A stretch of 64,000 bases of DNA from Ruminiclostridium josui JCM 17888 (GTDB lineage: Bacteria > Bacillota > Clostridia > Acetivibrionales > DSM-1351). Positions 38,417 through 47,635 of this stretch are shown here, piece after piece. The stretch is taken from assembly GCF_000526495.1 (NCBI RefSeq), contig NZ_JAGE01000001.1, positions 2,724,001 through 2,788,000 on the forward strand. The letters are read 5' to 3'. Both the position numbers and the translations under genes were made by a program. Each line of letters begins with the position of its first letter. Within the stretch, counting starts at the first letter, position 1. The notes beneath the pieces are model-generated. The model saw only the letters and a program-made list of their open reading frames with translations. It was not told the DNA's origin and made no database searches.

Positions 38417-38509
38417 GGTTGCTGTGGTGGACGAAAGTCCATACGTGTGGGTGGTTATGCACCTGCATGAGTTTCTAAGTGTTGGTAGCACTTAGAAATC
38501 ATAGCAACT
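38417..38509 (+). ncRNA. Candidate structured RNA (four-way junction)
   Basis: Closing stem GTTGCTGTG (38418-38426) with CATAGCAAC (38500-38508). Inside are three hairpins: TGGAC/GTCCA with a GAAA tetraloop (38428-38441); GGGTG/CACCT (38449-38453 with 38460-38464); and a perfect 10-bp stem TTTCTAAGTG/CACTTAGAAA (38472-38481 with 38489-38498). A promoter ends at 38410, giving a start near 38417. The GNRA tetraloop favours the plus strand. No family match known to me. Confidence 0.55.
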
Positions 38510-38600
38510 ATTTAATTTTCCCTAGAAAAATTATAGCATCATGGAATATTTTTGCAAGGCTTATTTAAAGGGCACAGTGATAGTTTTTGAAAGTTATAAC

Positions 38601-38632
38601 TTGACAATAATTGTAAATAAAATACAATTATT
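38601..38632 (+). promoter_or_regulatory. Promoter with overlapping 10-bp inverted repeat
   Basis: TTGACA (38601-38606), 16 bp, TACAAT (38623-38628). AATAATTGTA (38606-38615) and TACAATTATT (38623-38632) form a perfect 10-bp inverted repeat spanning the spacer and the -10, a good operator candidate for the secreted-protein gene at 38662. Confidence 0.6.
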
Positions 38633-38661
38633 AGAAAAACTAACTTTAATGGAGGCAAAAA

Positions 38662-39069
38662 ATGAAAAACAAAATTTTAACAGCAACATCAACCTTACTT
38701 TTATCAGTTATGTTATTGTCGGTATTTGTGTTTGCAAGTAGCTATAAGACCTATTTTTCCTTTGATAGTACGTTAACAGGCGAAACAAGAAGTTTTGAGG
38801 GAACGAATATAAGGTTTACTGCAACAGCAATTTCATCTCCTTTTGTACATAAAGATAATAAAACCTATAACGTAACCTTAAAAAGGTCTAATTTCTTCAC
38901 AGACGATACAATTGGAACAGTTGCGTTAAAAAGAGATACTACTGACACAGCAAAATGGTCTAATGTAGGAAAAGGAAAATATTATGTTTGTTTATCTAAA
39001 GCAATAGACGGAGTTACATTAGATGCAGGTTCATCATCAAATCAAACAGTAGTTTTCGAAAATTATTAA
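38662..39069 (+). CDS. Small secreted protein (135 aa)
   Basis: A signal peptide (residues 1-25, ending VFVFAS) followed by a ~110-residue domain rich in Thr, Ser, Asp and Lys, with alternating hydrophobics suggesting a beta sandwich. There are no cysteines in the mature part except one near the middle (YYVCLSK). GGAGG precedes the ATG. Family not recognised. It has its own promoter with a dyad, and a terminator follows, so it is a single-gene unit on the plasmid-like insert. Confidence 0.65.
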   Translation: MKNKILTATSTLLLSVMLLSVFVFASSYKTYFSFDSTLTGETRSFEGTNIRFTATAISSPFVHKDNKTYNVTLKRSNFFTDDTIGTVALKRDTTDTAKWSNVGKGKYYVCLSKAIDGVTLDAGSSSNQTVVFENY

Positions 39070-39083
39070 TAAAATACTAATAA

Positions 39084-39121
39084 AAGAGCAATGCACAAAT
39101 ATATTTTCTGTGCTTGCTCTT
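39084..39121 (+). terminator. Terminator after the secreted-protein gene
   Basis: AAGAGCAA-TGCACA pairs with TGTGC-TTGCTCTT with a small bulge, followed by a short T-rich stretch. Confidence 0.65.
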
Positions 39122-39150
39122 ATTATATCCAATATTAAGGAGATAATACT

Positions 39151-39729
39151 ATGCTAAAAGCTTCCATAATACAAGTAATTTCTATTGCTTTTTATATAAT
39201 TATCTTAATAATAGGAATAAAAAGAAATTTTTCTTTTAAAAAACATTTTATTTTATTCATGTTTTATTTTTATATTGTAGCTACTATTTCTATTACTTTA
39301 TTCCCAATACCAGTGGGAAAATTAGATATTCAACTATTAAAAGAATCTTCGTTTTTGAAAAACAATTATATACCATTTAAGGACATAATCGGAATAATAA
39401 AAACTCAAAATAAAACTACTATTCTAAAACAACTATTTGGTAATATTCTTTTAATGGTTCCATTAGGATGCTTTGTACCTGTGATATTTCAAAAGTACGA
39501 CAATTTTAAGAGGGCTATTACTATAGGTATTCTGTCTTCGGTTACAATTGAGTTTTTACAGTTTTTAATATCATTTATTATTGGTATCACATACAGGATT
39601 ACAGATATAGATGATGTTATATTAAACACTATTGGATTTACTTTAGGTTATTTTCTTTTTAAAAAATCAGTTTTTTATAAGTTTCTTGTTCAAAATCGTC
39701 TCACTTATACATCGAATAAAGAAATATAA
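39151..39729 (+). CDS. VanZ family membrane protein
   Basis: 192 residues with four membrane segments and VanZ-like motifs: NILLMVPLGCFVP (~103-115), IEFLQ (~136-140) and RITDIDDVILNTIGFTLGY (~153-171). VanZ gives low-level teicoplanin resistance in vancomycin clusters; many homologues are of unknown role. AAGGAG precedes the ATG. No other van gene is present. AT content is even higher than in neighbours, fitting plasmid origin. Confidence 0.8.
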   Translation: MLKASIIQVISIAFYIIILIIGIKRNFSFKKHFILFMFYFYIVATISITLFPIPVGKLDIQLLKESSFLKNNYIPFKDIIGIIKTQNKTTILKQLFGNILLMVPLGCFVPVIFQKYDNFKRAITIGILSSVTIEFLQFLISFIIGITYRITDIDDVILNTIGFTLGYFLFKKSVFYKFLVQNRLTYTSNKEI

Positions 39730-39774
39730 TAAAATAATCTTTATATAGCTATAATTACCTTGGCCATTGTCAAT

Positions 39775-39830
39775 AATCCAAAAAGCCTTGGGTGGATTGC
39801 TCCGCAGATCCACCCAAGGCTTTTTGGATT
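39775..39830. terminator. Bidirectional terminator with perfect 23-bp arms
   Basis: The arms at 39775-39797 and 39808-39830 are exact inverse copies with a 10-nt loop. It separates the convergent VanZ gene and the leftward three-gene unit. The last bases of the right arm touch the stop of the 142-aa gene. Confidence 0.85.
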
Positions 39831-40258
39831 TATCGTTTTAATATTCTTGAAATTAGTCTTTGTTTCTTCGGTTCGTCTTTTACTGGAGCTTGTAGTTCTA
39901 ATGCTTTGTCTACACAATGTAATTGCTGTGCATTGTTAGCCATCTTGTGAGCTTCGGCAAGCCTAGCGTTAAGTTCTTTAATCTGCTCATTTTTTATCTC
40001 TAATTCTTTGCTTAACTGTTCGTTTTGTTTTTCAAGTATGTTTAAAACTTCTTTAAAAATTTTTACATCTTCTTTAAAATCACTTGAATTTTGTTTTGGA
40101 GTTATATACTGCAAAACCGTCTTATTAAGTCGTTTTTTGCCGTTCACAATTTTTAAATATGGCTTTAAATCAGTTTCAAGTCGGTTGTAAATTGCTTGAA
40201 CAGACACCCCTAAAATCTCGGCTACTTCTTTGACGGTTAGAAGTTCTTTAGTATCCAT
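39830..40258 (-). CDS. Helix-turn-helix protein with coiled-coil tail (142 aa)
   Basis: N-terminal helix-turn-helix (TVKEVAEILGVSVQAIYNRLE, MerR/excisionase-like, split by me as residues ~8-28), then a coiled coil (~75-108) with heptads of Leu and Glu/Lys (LEKQNEQLSKELEIKNEQIKEL). The last ~30 residues are basic. The layout recalls RepB-type plasmid proteins (DUF536). AGGAGG precedes the ATG. Last gene of a leftward three-gene unit. Confidence 0.7.
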   Translation of the reverse strand: MDTKELLTVKEVAEILGVSVQAIYNRLETDLKPYLKIVNGKKRLNKTVLQYITPKQNSSDFKEDVKIFKEVLNILEKQNEQLSKELEIKNEQIKELNARLAEAHKMANNAQQLHCVDKALELQAPVKDEPKKQRLISRILKR

Positions 40259-40540
40259 CTTTTAGACCTCCTATAATCTCTTTGCTGTTCCATGCTGCAC
40301 ATCCAATAAATGAAAGTAGCAGCCACACTGAAAAGATATTGAGAGATAAAACGTGCCGTATTGGTTCATAAAACCATAGGCATACAAATAAAAGAGAAAG
40401 TGTAATGTCAGCAGATATAATCCCTTTAAAAACTCCATCTTTGTACTGCCGCTTAATTGCTTGTATTTTATAAGCTATTTCCTCAAATGCCAACCTCAAA
40501 AGGAAGAATAAAGCTAAAAGAAGGGCAATAGATACCAGGC

Positions 40541-40559
<19 letters not shown>
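40248..40559 (-). CDS. Membrane protein of the plasmid-like insert (~103 aa)
   Basis: Three hydrophobic segments are visible (SLVSIALLLALFFLLRLAFEE, ITLSLLFVCLWFY and IFSVWLLLSFIGCAAW). I place the start at ATG 40559; an upstream in-frame ATG (40625) would add a polar stretch overlapping the preceding gene. It overlaps the preceding gene by 19 bp and the following one by 11 bp, so the three are translationally coupled. Family unknown. Confidence 0.55.
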
Positions 40560-41166
<607 letters not shown>

Positions 41167-41248
41167 TTTTTTTGCCATAAAACAGCAAAATTTAAACGCT
41201 ATAAAATTACAAAATCGAAACGTCATTGACAATGGTAAAATAATAGAC

Positions 41249-41307
41249 GAGGCTGTCGCAAAACTAATTTTTATCTTTTTAACCTGTTTCTGTTTTGCGA
41301 TAGCCTC
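41249..41307. terminator. Hairpin with 16-bp arms right of the IS21 end
   Basis: GAGGCTGTCGCAAAAC (41249-41264) pairs with GTTTTGCGATAGCCTC (41292-41307) with one G-U pair, around a 27-nt loop. Its arm is related to the arm of the terminator at 10157. Confidence 0.65.
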
Positions 41308-41416
41308 ATTTTGAATATTCAACAGATTTTCTATAAGGATTATCAATAACATATTTTACATAAAAGTACAATTAAATACACATAACGACAATATTTTGTA
41401 AAATATGAAGAAAAAA

Positions 41417-41647
41417 TTGACATTAAATATATATTTAGTTATAATGATTCACATAATATTTACATAAAAGAGAATATGTGCGATTTTTTAGTAGGAGCAA
41501 AACAAATTTTAGAAGATTTTCTTAATTTGTTATTTTAAATTTAAACATGATATAAGTAAACAAAATGTTAAAAAATAGTATTAATAAATAGATAAATAAA
41601 TAGATAAATAGAGACTGAAGACTGATTGATGAGAAGAGGGATATCTG
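41417..41647 (+). promoter_or_regulatory. Consensus promoter and long leader of the biosynthetic cluster
   Basis: TTGACA (41417-41422), 17 bp, TATAAT (41440-41445): a perfect vegetative promoter. Transcription from about 41452 gives a ~195-nt leader that is extremely AT-rich and contains a short tandem repeat, ATAAATAGATAAATAAATAG at 41585-41604 and on to about 41613. No terminator or riboswitch could be recognised in it. Confidence 0.75.
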
Positions 41648-43423
41648 TTGATTACTAATAAGTATAGTATAAGTTTATTATGGCCAGATAAGTGTGAAAA
41701 CAGTTGTTTTGATAAAGAGAACACAAACGTTATAAACGATTTAGATATTGAGAGAATCGCTTCAGAGATGAGTATTGATAATTACCATAAGTTAAGTATT
41801 GATACATTGCTTTCAAATTTTACTTCAGATCCTTCAACTATACAATATCGTTTAGATATAATAGAAGATTTAGTAAACAATCCTGGTCTTGAGGACGGGA
41901 TAAAAGGTTTAATACCAATGATAGATGAATTGACTAGCATCATCGCAAGAAATCAATTCGAAGATATGAATTTGCTTCAGACAGTTAAAAGAATTTCTGA
42001 ACTAGGTGTATTTGTACAATGTATCGACGAGTTGAAAAATCTGTTGGTAAACTTCAAGAGTAGCATAACATCCAAGGGACTGAAAGAGCTTCTTAATTTA
42101 ATTGATGAAATTACAAATGAGGAGTCTTTTATTTCTTTATGCGCTGAACTTCCGAAGCTGAGACTTGGAGTAAGTAACATTTCCAGTGTTACAATCGGTA
42201 TTAACCTTGATTCAATGCTTTATCCAAAAGAAGCTGTCTTAGTATCATTAAATGACCAGCCATATAAGGAGCAAAGCTTTTTTGACCGTATTTCAGGTAA
42301 ATTTACAGGCGAAGATAAGTTAACTGGGATTACCCCACTATATAAGATAAATAAAAATGCTAATTCAGATAGAGTAATGGCGGACACATTACTGGCAGGA
42401 GACAAGAAATATGATTATTTTTTAAAGGCTTTAAACAGCAATCTTGAAAGTCTTATAAAGTCAGTGGTTCGTCCTATGGTTCCGGTAGTAAACAAATATC
42501 TTAATACAAACACTGCATTTTTAACTAAGTTATTACCAGAGTTTTGTTACTTGCTGGGAGCAGTAAAACTGATAAGAAAACTAAAGGCTAGTGGATTAGC
42601 GGTTTGCAAACCAAAAGTTGCTGAAATCGAAAGACGTGTATGTACAGTTAAGAGTAGTTATAATGTTATTCTTGCTTTAAATATACATGATAGAAATCCT
42701 GAGGCAGATTTGGGAAACACCATAGTATCAAATGATATATCTTTTGATGATCAAGGAAGAATATTTGTGTTAACTGGACCGAATCAGGGAGGTAAGACTA
42801 CTTATATTCAATCCATAGGATTGGTTCAGATTCTGTTTCAGTTAGGCGTTTTTGTTCCGGGAATACAGGCAGAAATAAGCCCGGTGGATAGTTTGTTTAC
42901 GCATTTTCCAGTAGAAGAGACTTTTGATTCAAATATGGGACGTATGGCGGAAGAGTGCAATAGGCTCAATCAAATATTCTGCCAGGCTACTAGACATAGT
43001 ATGATACTTTTGAATGAGTCTTTTTCCAGTACCAGTTCTACTGAAGCACTTTTTATAACCAGGGAAGTACTATTAGGGCTAAAAATGCTTGGTACACGTG
43101 CTATTATTACAACACATGTTCATGAACTTGCAACGGACCTTGATGTCATAAATTCATCAATACCTGGGGACAGCACTATAGTCAGTTTGGTTTCAAGAGT
43201 TGTAAAAGAAAGTTCAAGTAGCGATTCAGCTAAGAGAACTTACAAGATAACTCAAGGAGCACCTAGTGGATTAAGCTATGCAAGAGATATTGCACTAAGA
43301 CATGGTATCAGTATTGATAAAATTATGGGCATATTACTGGAGCGCCGTCAAATTAATCATTTGGTTGAAATGAATGAAATAAATGAAGTTTATGATAAGA
43401 TATATCACAAAGATTCTTTATAG
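41648..43423 (+). CDS. MutS-like ATPase at the head of the biosynthetic cluster
   Basis: 591 residues resembling the core and ATPase parts (domains III and V) of MutS, without the mismatch-recognition N-terminus. The ATPase has Walker A LTGPNQGGKTT (~377), with Gln in place of the usual Met, Walker B SMILLNESFSSTSSTEA, where NES replaces the usual DELGRGT, and ITTHVHEL. Other MutS-like proteins of this kind exist in clostridia; their role is not mismatch repair as far as known. Start is TTG 41648, seven bases after AGAGGGA. It is the first gene after the cluster promoter and is read in the same direction as the FAAL, AT and PKS genes. Confidence 0.75.
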   Translation: MITNKYSISLLWPDKCENSCFDKENTNVINDLDIERIASEMSIDNYHKLSIDTLLSNFTSDPSTIQYRLDIIEDLVNNPGLEDGIKGLIPMIDELTSIIARNQFEDMNLLQTVKRISELGVFVQCIDELKNLLVNFKSSITSKGLKELLNLIDEITNEESFISLCAELPKLRLGVSNISSVTIGINLDSMLYPKEAVLVSLNDQPYKEQSFFDRISGKFTGEDKLTGITPLYKINKNANSDRVMADTLLAGDKKYDYFLKALNSNLESLIKSVVRPMVPVVNKYLNTNTAFLTKLLPEFCYLLGAVKLIRKLKASGLAVCKPKVAEIERRVCTVKSSYNVILALNIHDRNPEADLGNTIVSNDISFDDQGRIFVLTGPNQGGKTTYIQSIGLVQILFQLGVFVPGIQAEISPVDSLFTHFPVEETFDSNMGRMAEECNRLNQIFCQATRHSMILLNESFSSTSSTEALFITREVLLGLKMLGTRAIITTHVHELATDLDVINSSIPGDSTIVSLVSRVVKESSSSDSAKRTYKITQGAPSGLSYARDIALRHGISIDKIMGILLERRQINHLVEMNEINEVYDKIYHKDSL

Positions 43424-43733
43424 AAAAGTACGCCCAAACAAGAGGCATAAATTAGGTTAGGCCTGGGCAGCAACTCCTTTTTAATTCGATGCTGCCCATA
43501 AATTCTTTTAGGTATAAGCATACAAGTATATCATCACTATTAATTTTTCCTAAACTAGTTATACATTAAACTCCTATGAACATCAGTACAGCATTAATAA
43601 TTAAATAATAGATAAGCCAAAGATACTTTAACTAATTTGAAGAAAGTATATGAAGTCGGTAACTAAATTTGTAGATATAATTGCAGTTCATATGTATGGT
43701 TACGTAAATTTTTTCGTTGATTAGGGGGAAAAA
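43424..43733 (+). other. Intergenic region before the FAAL gene, with a hairpin
   Basis: TGGGCAGCA (43464-43472) pairs with TGCTGCCCA (43490-43498), a 9-bp stem 40 bp after the MutS-like gene. No clear T run follows, so termination may be partial. TATAAT-like bases near 43675 lack a good -35. Otherwise empty. Confidence 0.5.
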
Positions 43734-46310
43734 ATGACTAGATTTACTGATTTGGTTCAAGCTATACAAACAAGGAGCAATGATAGCAATAAAGGTGTCA
43801 CATTCATATCAAGTGATGTTGAAGAGAATTTCGTAACGTATAAAGAACTTTATGAAAAAGCTGTAGGTATTTTAGGTTACCTTAATTCAAAGGGTTTGAA
43901 GCCCGGCGATGAGCTTATTCTTCAAATTGATGATAACAAAGATTATATTTTTATGTTCTGGGCATGTCTTCTTGGAAAAATAATACCCGTTCCCGTTACT
44001 GTAGGTAACAATGAAGAACATAGACTGAAGCTTTTCAGAATAATCGATATATTAAGTAACCCGTATATTGCGACAACTAAAAAAACATTCAAAGTTTTGG
44101 AAAACTTCACACAACAGAACGGGTTGAGTGAAAGTATGTTTTCAATTAAGAACAAAGCCCTATTCACTGATGAATTGCAAAGCATAGAGCCTGGAAATGT
44201 TCTCAGACCTCAAGAAAACGATATTGCTTTTATACAGTTTTCATCTGGTTCAACTGGTGACCCTAAGGGTGTTGTGCTTACACATAGTAATTTGATAGCA
44301 AATATCTACGCGGCTATCAGATGTTCTGGTACAGGGCCGGAAGATTCTATGTTAACGTGGATGCCACTTACTCACGATATGGGTATGATAGGTTCTCATC
44401 TGCTGCCTTTGGTTGCAGGAATTAATCAATATATTATGCCTACATCTCTATTCATCAGGCGTCCTTCACTTTGGTTGAAAAAGTCCCATGAGCATAAAGT
44501 TAATATACTTTCATCTCCTAATTTTGGATATAGATATTTGCTCTCATTTTATAAACCTGACAATTTTAAGGATTGGGACTTATCTCATATAAAAATCATA
44601 TATAACGGTGCAGAACCTATATCAGCAGAATTATGCAGAGAATTTCTTGGGAAAATGAAAGAACACGGACTTCAGAAAACAGCTATTTTCCCAGTGTATG
44701 GTCTTGCAGAAGCATCGGTTGCTGCTACTTTTCCGATACCGGGTGAAGAATTCATTGAAGTAAATCTCGACCGCAGACATCTAAATATCGGTGACAAAAT
44801 TATTGAAGCAGATAAAAGTGATATTAACTGTGTGACGTTAGTAAATGTTGGTTTCCCTGTGGATGATTGCAGTGTAAGGATTTGTGACGAGGCAGACAAT
44901 GTGCTTGAAGAGTGCTGCGTAGGACAGATTCAAATCAAGGGAAAAAATGTTACTTCTGGATACTACAGGAATCAAGTGGCTACCGATAATGCATTAACAA
45001 AGGATGGGTGGCTGAAAACAGGCGACTTAGGCTTTTTAAATGGCGGACGCTTGGTGGTAACAGGAAGACAAAAGGACATAATTTTTATAAATGGACAGAA
45101 TTATTATCCTCATGACATAGATAGAATAGCAGAAAAGGTAGAAGGGGTAGAATTCGGTGGAGTAGCTGCATGCGGCGTTTACAACGAGGAACAGCAAAAA
45201 GAAGATGTAGTTATTTTTACAGTGTTTAAGGGGAAGAATGAAGATTTTGTTGACATTTTATTAAATGTTAAGAAGTTGATAGGCAGACAGCTAGGTATAG
45301 AAGTGAGAGATGTTATACCGCTAAGAAAATTACCAAAGACTACAAGCGGAAAAATTCAAAGATATAAGCTTGCAAAAGAATATACAGACGGGTGCTTCGA
45401 CGATGTCATAGGTCAGCTGAAACAGCTTGTAGATGAAGCTATTAAAGATATAAAGGTAGATGTGCCTGTAAATGAGATAGAAGAAAAACTGATTAAAATA
45501 TGGTCTGGTGTATTAAATGTGGAAAACATAGGTGTAAATGACAACTTTTTTGAAATCGGGGGAAACTCTTCTTTGATGGTACAAATGCTGTCACAAATAG
45601 AAGCTGATTATCCAGATGCAATAAACGTTACAGATCCATTTGAAGTTCCTACAGTAAGAAAATTGGCTCAGCATATATATAAAACTATATCTAAGCAAGA
45701 GTCAACATCGTCTGTCAAAACGCTGGAACTTCCAGAGAGATTCTTTGTTAACGCATCAGAAAACTATCCGTGGAATACACAGCAGGAAATTAGCTTCACT
45801 TTAAACGAAGAGTCTTGTTACAAAATGAGAAATATATCTAAAATTGAAGGAGTTCAAACAGAGGATATATTACTATTGTTGTACGCTTTTGCTATATCTC
45901 AGGTTTCAGGGGTCAGACTGCTGGATATACAATCTTTGTTTAATAAAAATCAGGTTATAAATAATGTCAGAGTTGACTTTTCAAATTCATTTGAACTTTC
46001 TGATTTGCTCAAAGAAGTAAATCAGGCACGAAGAGAAAGTTCCGGCAGCGGTGTGAACTTTGAAGATATGGTACAAGCTTGTATAAACAAGACTCAGCAT
46101 TCAATATTTCCTCTAATATATTCTAAGAGTAGCCTTAAGGCAAATGTTGATTTGATGGAAGTCTTTGATATGGTTGTCAGGATAGAAGATTACGAAGATT
46201 CTATCAACATCTTTTGCGAGTACAATGCTGCAAGGCTGAAAAAAGAAGGAATTGAGCAAATAGTAAACCAGTATATACATATAATTAATTCATTGATTAA
46301 CAAGTATTAA
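43734..46310 (+). CDS. Fatty-acyl-AMP ligase with carrier domain and half condensation domain
   Basis: 858 residues. Adenylating domain (~1-560) of FAAL type: FSSGSTGDPKGVVLTHSN (~167-184), TWMPLTHDMGMIGSHLLPL, YGLAEASVAATF and the final TTSGKIQRYKL with catalytic Lys. It should activate a fatty acid as acyl-AMP and load the following carrier domain (~575-650, GGNSSLM with Ser612 for phosphopantetheine). The last ~190 residues (~665-858) match only the C-terminal half of a condensation domain, without HHxxxDG. Loads the starter of the assembly line. Preceded by GGGGGAAAAA. Confidence 0.88.
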   Translation: MTRFTDLVQAIQTRSNDSNKGVTFISSDVEENFVTYKELYEKAVGILGYLNSKGLKPGDELILQIDDNKDYIFMFWACLLGKIIPVPVTVGNNEEHRLKLFRIIDILSNPYIATTKKTFKVLENFTQQNGLSESMFSIKNKALFTDELQSIEPGNVLRPQENDIAFIQFSSGSTGDPKGVVLTHSNLIANIYAAIRCSGTGPEDSMLTWMPLTHDMGMIGSHLLPLVAGINQYIMPTSLFIRRPSLWLKKSHEHKVNILSSPNFGYRYLLSFYKPDNFKDWDLSHIKIIYNGAEPISAELCREFLGKMKEHGLQKTAIFPVYGLAEASVAATFPIPGEEFIEVNLDRRHLNIGDKIIEADKSDINCVTLVNVGFPVDDCSVRICDEADNVLEECCVGQIQIKGKNVTSGYYRNQVATDNALTKDGWLKTGDLGFLNGGRLVVTGRQKDIIFINGQNYYPHDIDRIAEKVEGVEFGGVAACGVYNEEQQKEDVVIFTVFKGKNEDFVDILLNVKKLIGRQLGIEVRDVIPLRKLPKTTSGKIQRYKLAKEYTDGCFDDVIGQLKQLVDEAIKDIKVDVPVNEIEEKLIKIWSGVLNVENIGVNDNFFEIGGNSSLMVQMLSQIEADYPDAINVTDPFEVPTVRKLAQHIYKTISKQESTSSVKTLELPERFFVNASENYPWNTQQEISFTLNEESCYKMRNISKIEGVQTEDILLLLYAFAISQVSGVRLLDIQSLFNKNQVINNVRVDFSNSFELSDLLKEVNQARRESSGSGVNFEDMVQACINKTQHSIFPLIYSKSSLKANVDLMEVFDMVVRIEDYEDSINIFCEYNAARLKKEGIEQIVNQYIHIINSLINKY

Positions 46311-46326
46311 TTAAGGAGAATAAAAT

Positions 46327-47595
46327 ATGATTAAGACAGCAATTTTATTTCCGGGTCAAGGTTCACAATATGTTGGTATGGGCTCTGACTTGTACCAGAG
46401 GTCAAGCATCGCAAGACAGACATTTGAGGAAGCAAACGATGTACTTGGTTTTGATATTAAAAGGTTATGCTTCGAGGGGAACAAAGATGAACTGACAGAG
46501 ACACAAAATGCACAGCCGGCTATTCTTACTGTCAGCATTGCCGCTTTTCGTACATATATGCAGGAAATTGGGCTAGAACCATCTTGTCTTGCTGGACATA
46601 GTCTAGGAGAGATATCAGCGTTGGTAGCTAGTGATGCCATCAGTTTTTCTGACGGTTTAAAACTTGTCAGAAAAAGAGGAGAATTAATGAAGGAAGCAGG
46701 AGTTAAAGCTCCCGGCACTATGGCTGCAGTAAGTGGTGTGTCCCAGGAGGCACTTATGGAAATGTGCAAGAAGGCATCGCAGGATGGAAAAATTGTTGTT
46801 TTATCTAATATTAATTCAAAAGATCAGATAGTTATTTCCGGACATAAAGAAAATGTAGAGAAAGCTTGTGACTTGTTGGTGGGTGAAGGTGGGACTGCTA
46901 CTTTTTTAAAGGTTAGTGCTGCTTTTCACAGCCCTCTTATGAATCCGGCAGCTTCCGACTTTAGTGAAGAACTTGTGAAATATAACTACAACCAGATGAA
47001 GAGAACTGTTATTTCAAACGTAACAGCACTTCCATACGAATCAGAAAAAGAAATTGTAAATAAGCTCAAACTTCAGATTATAAGTCCCGTTATGTGGAAA
47101 CAGTCCATGGAATATTTACGTGACAAAGGTGTAGAAGTTGCTGTGGAGATGCAGCCCAAAACTGTATTGAAAAACTTAATGAGAAAGAATGCTCCCGAGA
47201 TAAAGACATATTCATTTGATAGAAACGCTGATGTGCAGTCACTTAAGGAATTTATTTCAGTTATGAATAAAGAAAAAAATAATAAAACAAGTAATAAAAC
47301 TAATGTTGTTGACAGGTGTCTTGCAATCGCAGTCTGTACAAGGAATTATAACTGGAATGACGAGGAGTACACAGCTGGGGTAATTAATCCATATAGACAG
47401 ATTAAATCAATGAGAGAGAAGATTGAGAGTGAGAATAGAGAGCCAACCTATGATGAAATGATAAGTGCTTTAAATATGCTAAAATCTGTTTTCAAGACAA
47501 AGAAAGTTCCTGAAATTGAGCAAAAGGAAAGGTTTGAACAGATTTTCAATGAAACGGGAACAGCAGAATTGTTTATTGATTTCAGTATTCTTTAG
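46327..47595 (+). CDS. Free-standing malonyl-CoA:ACP acyltransferase with C-terminal extension
   Basis: Supplies malonyl units in trans to the AT-less PKS modules. Residues 1-300 are FabD-like: FPGQGSQYVGMG at 8-19, the nucleophile Ser92 in GHSLGE and His201 in AFHSP, at the same numbers as in E. coli FabD. The ~110 residues after 310 are unlike FabD: a linker of Lys/Asn/Thr, then a segment with CTRNYNWNDEEY and a helical part to the end. In trans-AT clusters such tails occur. The gene lies between FAAL and the first PKS. TAAGGAG precedes the ATG. Confidence 0.9.
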   Translation: MIKTAILFPGQGSQYVGMGSDLYQRSSIARQTFEEANDVLGFDIKRLCFEGNKDELTETQNAQPAILTVSIAAFRTYMQEIGLEPSCLAGHSLGEISALVASDAISFSDGLKLVRKRGELMKEAGVKAPGTMAAVSGVSQEALMEMCKKASQDGKIVVLSNINSKDQIVISGHKENVEKACDLLVGEGGTATFLKVSAAFHSPLMNPAASDFSEELVKYNYNQMKRTVISNVTALPYESEKEIVNKLKLQIISPVMWKQSMEYLRDKGVEVAVEMQPKTVLKNLMRKNAPEIKTYSFDRNADVQSLKEFISVMNKEKNNKTSNKTNVVDRCLAIAVCTRNYNWNDEEYTAGVINPYRQIKSMREKIESENREPTYDEMISALNMLKSVFKTKKVPEIEQKERFEQIFNETGTAELFIDFSIL

Positions 47596-47635
47596 TCTAT
47601 AGATTTCTAAATAGAAAATTTATAAAGGTGGTATT

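Noticed and set aside
38417-38509. RNase P, hammerhead or known riboswitch identity for the candidate RNA
   Set aside because: A GACGAAAGTCC stretch looks a little like RNase P RNA, but the rest does not fit; hammerhead needs CTGATGA, which is absent.
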